In this document: piece by piece, positions 59,111 through 64,000 of the stretch
Layout of the letters: each line of letters starts with the position of its first letter
Position numbering within the stretch: position 1 is the stretch's first letter
Source of the DNA: Daphnia pulex
Lineage: Eukaryota > Arthropoda > Branchiopoda > Diplostraca > Daphniidae
Assembly: GCF_021134715.1 (NCBI RefSeq)
Contig: NC_060026.1
Location: 13,011,001-13,075,000 of the forward strand
Reading direction: 5' to 3'
Length of the DNA: 64,000 nucleotides
The notes under the pieces: model-generated
Told to the model about the DNA's origin: nothing
Database searches by the model: none
Seen by the model: only the letters and a program-made list of their open reading frames with translations
Made by a program: the position numbers and the translations under genes

Positions 59111-62100
59111 TTAGCTCCACTGAGTGCCGTAGGATTCCTGGTACCAAACGGCATCCTCGGCGCCGCTAGCCCCGCCCTGTTGAGCATCCGCACGCCACGT
59201 TCCCATGGCAACTGAATCGTCTCCACCTCCTGCTCCTGCTCTGCTGTTCAAAGCTCCTGCTCCGAATCCTCCTACGGCATAAAGAACGCTGTCAATTTAC
59301 AACCACGTTCGGGAAAAGAAGAAAAAAAAAACAAAAAAATGAGAGATATTAAAATTTGGCGCTGCATACAAAAATTCAATAATGATTTCTACTACGACTA
59401 CCAAAAAACAACAAGGATCGTCAAATGTCTCTACTACAACAACAAAGAAGAGAGAGAGAGGGACAGAAGGAATTTTATTATTAGACTAAAAAACATAAAA
59501 CTTACTTGAAGATTCGTCCATTTGACGCGATCCATCCCCTCCGCCGGGGCCTTCTTCTCGGGCAGAGTTTTTAGGTTGGCCGGACCTGGGATGAGGCCGA
59601 CCGGAAGACGTTCCTCCACGCGCTCCTCTCCATCCGCCACGGCTTCCACCTCCGCCTCTCGAGTATATCGCCGTTGCTCCTTCAGATCCACCACCACTAC
59701 CACCAGCAGAAGAGCCTCTCCATCTCGAACTTGTCCCGCCAGCGGGGCTAGACGTTCTCTGCTCACTACCTCCACTTCCAGCACCGCGATGGCCACCGCC
59801 CCTGCCACGACCTCCACGGGGTGCCTAGATACAATCAAAATAAATGAAAACGCATTCATAAAGAGATAGAGTGGGAATACAAAAACAACTTACGCCTGCA
59901 GTCGGCCTTCCTCTTCCGCCACGAGCTGGATAGTCGTAGTAATAGTCACCTCCAGTGTAAGGGAAATATCCATTGTAGTACGGATCGGGGTAGGGACCTC
60001 GATATGCTCCGTAACCGTATTCAAAATCAAAATCTAATACAGAGCCAACGATTTTAGTCTGGTTTCAACTCACTGAGAAGGAAAAACACAAAACCACAAA
60101 TGAAGACAATGTTACCTCGACCGTATGCCAGGGCGCCGGAAGCGGCGGCAGCTTGAGAAGGGACGGAACCTCCACCGGCGCGAATGGGCGGACGAGCACC
60201 GCGTAAGGCAGGCGGCACGACTGGAACTAAACCGCTACCAGGACCACCACGTTGGACAAACTGTTGCTGGAGCAACCGACGCTCTCGGGCCTTGAGTATC
60301 TCCTCCTTCTTCTTGCGATCCGACGGCGGTTTGGCCAGCGACACTTCCAAGTTTGCCCCGTAGAGTGTGTGACCGTTGAGGGCATCCATCGCTTGGACAG
60401 CATCATCCCTTTCTTCGAAGTGCACGAAGGCGTAGTCCTTGATCTTCTTGACGCGCTGAATAGGTCCATGGGCCTCAAAGGCCTCCTTCAATTTTTCTTC
60501 AGTAAACTCTTGCGTAAGATTACGCACATAGAGCACCTTGACCTAATAAAAAATAAAGGTTATTAACAAAATACTCGGTGCAAAAGATTCAATTTCAAAC
60601 TAAAAGAAGAATGAATGAAATTTCTTACCCTGGACATTGTGTCGTTATCCGGCTCCTCTTGCGGATCGGCCCAGTCTACGATGATGTCGCATCCAAAAAT
60701 CTTCACTCGGCCGGTACTCAGACGTCGTTTGGCCAAAGATGCCGACTTGTGCGAATCGTACTCCAAGAAGCAGAAACCGCGATTTTTCCGGCGGTCATCC
60801 GGAGAACTGTAAATGATTACCTCCGCTAGGCCGGCTGATGGAAGAAAAAAACCCCAACACCCACCACGAAGCAAAAAAAAAAAAAAAAAACACGACACAA
60901 AATGAAAAGTAAAAAAAATAAAGATTATTCATACGTGCACGTGTCAAATTTCAATAAAGAGAAATCAAATTGGAGGAGGTGCATTCTCTTCATGTGTCGG
61001 GTTAGGTCAGAGTTAGGTGAGAATTTTTGAGGATGTTGGAGAAAAAAGAATCGAGTGAGAGAGACAAAAGAGAGAAAGGTAAGTGATAGGCCATAGGGTA
61101 TTTCTATACGACCATGCTTCAAATAAATAAAAAGAAAAATAAACAGTGGAGAGTCACAGGGTTAGAAGAAGGAGAGAGCCGATACCCGATAAAAAAAATT
61201 TTAGGCGCGAATTGTACATTTTTTTAAAATAATTCCCAAAATAAAATGTTTGTCAAGAAAATGTCGCACAATCTAAAAAAATTTGGCGGGATCCACGCCA
61301 AACGGATCTGTCGGAAACAGAAAGGGGCAAATTATCACACATATGGGAGAAACTTGACACACACTAAAAATGTGAATCCATCGAGCCAGGGGAGGATTGT
61401 TGTTTTAAAAAGCCACACACGCACACAAAACAAACGATAACAATAAATGAAATTCAAAAACAAATCGAGTGTCGGTCGGACGGTAGGAATTGTTTGTGGT
61501 GGTGGTTGGTTTGTTTGTGTGTTCAGGGGGGGAGAGTCGAAGGAACCGGTGTGTGTGTGATTTTGTTTTCTTTTGTTATTTTGAATTGGTGGGACTTGAT
61601 TGTGTATCGATTCGTTTTCGAGCAACTTACGTGCAAACTTGTCAAAGTCCTGGTAGAGCTGGTGCCCGTCCCTGTTCTTGGGGATGTTGCCCACGAAGAG
61701 CCGGTGGTTGTTGTGCGAGATGGTCACGCCCACCTTCCGGCCTTTGCGGATCTCACAACCATTGAGCTGTCATCGCCGAACGGACGGACACAATACGCAC
61801 GCACAGACACACACAAATCAAATCAAAAATCGAATCGTTGATTGTTGTTTTTAAATTAATTAAAAGAAAACCGAATTTTCTAAATAAAGACCCCTCACCT
61901 CCAAATTGACTAAAAGCCGCAAAAATAAAATGAAAAAAGAATAGCAAACACACTCACACACAATCATCACCGACTCATTCATTCACCGGATATTCACTTT
62001 GATCTGTGGGTATACGATTCGCGCGCGCAAATTTTTTTTGAAATAGACGAATCAGAAAAATAAAATGGGAAAAGGACTACCGACAGAGCAACAGCAATTC

Positions 62101-64000
62101 AAAAAAAAATAAAAAAAATTCCGGTGTGGCGGTTGCTCGAAGCTGACCAAAGCCTCCAAATATCTTGACCTCCCGTTTGAAAACGGACAACAAAAAATAC
62201 GAATAATCCACAACGAAACGGAAAAAGTTGTCGGAAAAGAGACAGAGAGAGCTCTGACGATAACAAAGAGTTGAGTCTAAGTGCGTTTGCCCCCTGCTCC
62301 CTCGAAAGAAACGAAATTACAAAGGAAAATAATAAAATAAGAATCGAAATCCAGACGAGAAATAGAAGATGATAAAAGAATTCGAAGCCCCCAAGACGAT
62401 ACAGAATCGATTACGGAAGTTCTTCGACATCAATCCATCATCGAATTGCAGCGTCAGGACTTTTGCCCGCCTTTTCAACTTTTGTGTGTACACGACACTG
62501 TGCCGATAGTTCGATTTTTCCTTTTCAAAAAATGTTAATAATGGACAAAGGCAATTGAAAAAGATGATGGATGGATGGATAGATGGGACCGATTCTATCA
62601 TCTCGTAGATTCAATAACAATAAAAATGGGGAAAAGAAAGAAATCGAACAGCTGGCAATAATCCTATGCTATTCCCGTACGCTGGAGCTAAAGAAAGAAG
62701 ATTGTGACAGAGAAAAAGGAGACGAACGTGCTGTCCAAGAAGTGAATAAACATGTGTTGTTTGTTTTTTTGTTTTGTTTTTGACGATGTTATGATTTCAA
62801 GTGTGAAATAAAAAGTAAGAGGAGGATTGAAAAACACGAAAAAAAGTTTTTGGAGGTTTCTGATGGGAGGATATAATGAAAAAGATTGGGGGTTGTGTCA
62901 TGTTGTGTTACCTGTAACTTTACTGAATTCTTCCATGATCTCGACATTGCCCTTGGACTTGGGAATGTTGCCCACAAAGAGGCGCAGGTTTGGGACGCTA
63001 ACGTTAATTTTCAGGTGTCGCCCGCCTTTCATTTCCAAATCATTCAGCTGTGTGTGTACATAGCAACCCAATCACCGTTAATCTTTGCACAAGAGTTGAG
63101 ATTCTAAACTAACTAAAGCACAAAACAAAACTCGTTCCCTCTCTTTCCCGTTTAAATACCAAAAAAAAAGTAACAAAAAAATTGAAATTGAATAATAAAA
63201 AAATTGAATTTTGACTTTTAACTTAAAAGTGTCCGATTATGGTCAACAGCAACCAGCTTGGAGCAACCAAAAGCATCCACTCATCAGACAAAAAATTGTT
63301 TTAAAAAACCCAAGTATTAAAACTAATATTAAGATCTAAAGGTTAATTTTGACTAAGACCATACAAGCAAAATCGTTCCAACATTACCTGATTCACGGCT
63401 TCTTGAGCTGCTTCAGTTGTAGTGAAAGTAACGAAGGCATATCCACGGTTGAGGTTTGTCAGGGGGTCCATCATCAGCCGAAGATCCCAGATCGTCCCGC
63501 ATTTTTCAAATAACGGGATCAGTTCATCTTCGTAGACGTCTCGAGGAATTTTGCCACAAAAGACCTGGAAGAAAGAAGAATTGTTAGAATGTTGTTCATT
63601 GTCAATTGATGTTGTTGGGCACACTTACCTCACAGCCGTTGGGTGGAGGTGGATCTGCCCAGTTGGGTGGTGGTCCTCCATACTTCCTCTGCCCTGTGGT
63701 GACATCCAGCTTGTAGCCAGTCCTGTCAAGGATTGCTTTGATTTTCTCCTCATCTGGTCCCTTTCCTAGAGGCTTTAAGTCGAAAGACGTATCCACAGCA
63801 CTGGTCCCACTGGCTGTGCCAAGTCCAGCACTGGCAGTCGCTGAGCCTAGGGCTCTGACTTTTTGCCTGTTGAAAAGAAACACAAACATTATAATTTGAA
63901 AGAACTTGGTTGACATCGACAGCGCACTGACCTGTAGGTTTTCATTATACCACAAAGAAAGGCAGACTTGTTTGAGACATGTTCTAGGTTTGATTCTAGA
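59111..64000 (-). CDS. Syp: Syncrip / hnRNP Q-R RNA-binding protein (5' part beyond window)
   Basis: Cytoplasmic and nuclear RNA-binding protein acting in mRNA localisation and translation. Exons 5' to 3': 64000-63932 (partial), 63866-63629, 63564-63388, one of 63047-62912 or 61766-61631, 60834-60629, 60542-60116, 60033-59894, 59824-59506 and 59271-59111. The edge exon reads [20 protein letters not shown], the end of the family acidic domain. [18 protein letters not shown]-like [20 protein letters not shown] precedes RRM1 ([20 protein letters not shown]). RRM2 has RLFVGNIPK and [23 protein letters not shown]3 has [20 protein letters not shown] and [20 protein letters not shown]. An RG/YG-rich tail ([20 protein letters not shown]) ends in [10 protein letters not shown], like vertebrate QEFYQDTYGQQWK. 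The two 136-nt exons are alternatives. Confidence 0.96.

Noticed and set aside
1-64000. CRISPR arrays, operons and bacterial-type regulatory sites
   Set aside because: The window is eukaryotic: spliced genes, TATA/initiator promoters and AATAAA signals. No spaced direct-repeat array was seen.

Overview
The window is nuclear DNA from an arthropod, most probably a water flea (Daphnia or a close relative). Genes are split by short GT-AG introns (mostly 45-120 bp). The gene content is arthropod: bark/anakonda, Mp20, Syncrip and the paired glycoprotein hormones GPA2 and GPB5. Tandem Tyr-Tyr-Thr-rich structural genes and small Cys-rich secreted peptides are also of a kind I associate with cladocerans. 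The species call is inference; no rRNA or mitochondrial marker is present.

Layout. 0.9-1.9 kb: muscle protein 20 (+), first coding exon not located. 2.7-3.9 kb: a small three-finger C2H2 gene (+), every finger split by an intron at the same place. 5.4-7.7 kb: a decaying tandem cluster of YYT-rich genes (+). 8.3-10 kb: a 329-bp piggyBac-type MITE, a second inverted-repeat element and an ionotropic-receptor-like fragment (-). 13-19.2 kb: two paralogous secreted coiled-coil/C1q genes (+); the second has two opposite 1-nt frameshifts and a dead exon. 20.1-20.8 kb: a 684-bp near-perfect palindrome with a 7-bp direct flanking repeat. 21.5-33.2 kb: bark beetle/anakonda (-), about 2,915 aa in 15 coding exons, one of 3,994 bp. 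34.6-37.3 kb: dystrobrevin (-), with a tRNA-Glu in one intron. 38.8-39.7 kb: a short tandem repeat and possible LTR remnant. 40.3-44.5 kb: two ABHD12-type serine hydrolases, head to head, with nearly identical exon structure. 45.4-48.3 kb: GPA2 (+) and GPB5 (-), tail to tail, together the two subunits of arthropod thyrostimulin. 48.7-50.0 kb: ZFYVE19/ANCHR (-). 50.5-51.7 kb: a tandem pair of small Cys-rich secreted-peptide genes (-), one intact and one dead. 52-59.1 kb: low-complexity DNA without a convincing gene, perhaps partly Syp 3' UTR. 59.1-64.0 kb: Syncrip/hnRNP Q-R (Syp, -), running off the right edge, with two alternative 136-nt exons.

How the genes relate. The window is mostly unrelated single-copy genes, but local duplication recurs: the C1q pair, the ABHD12 pair, the YYT cluster and the Cys-rich peptide pair each hold an intact and a decayed or diverged copy. 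GPA2 and GPB5 are true functional partners. Bark (tricellular junctions) and dystrobrevin (dystrophin complex) are conserved membrane/cytoskeleton genes that happen to be adjacent. Exon models were built by hand: the reading frame closes across all junctions for bark, Dyb, both ABHD12 genes, GPA2, GPB5, C1q gene 1 and the small peptide gene.
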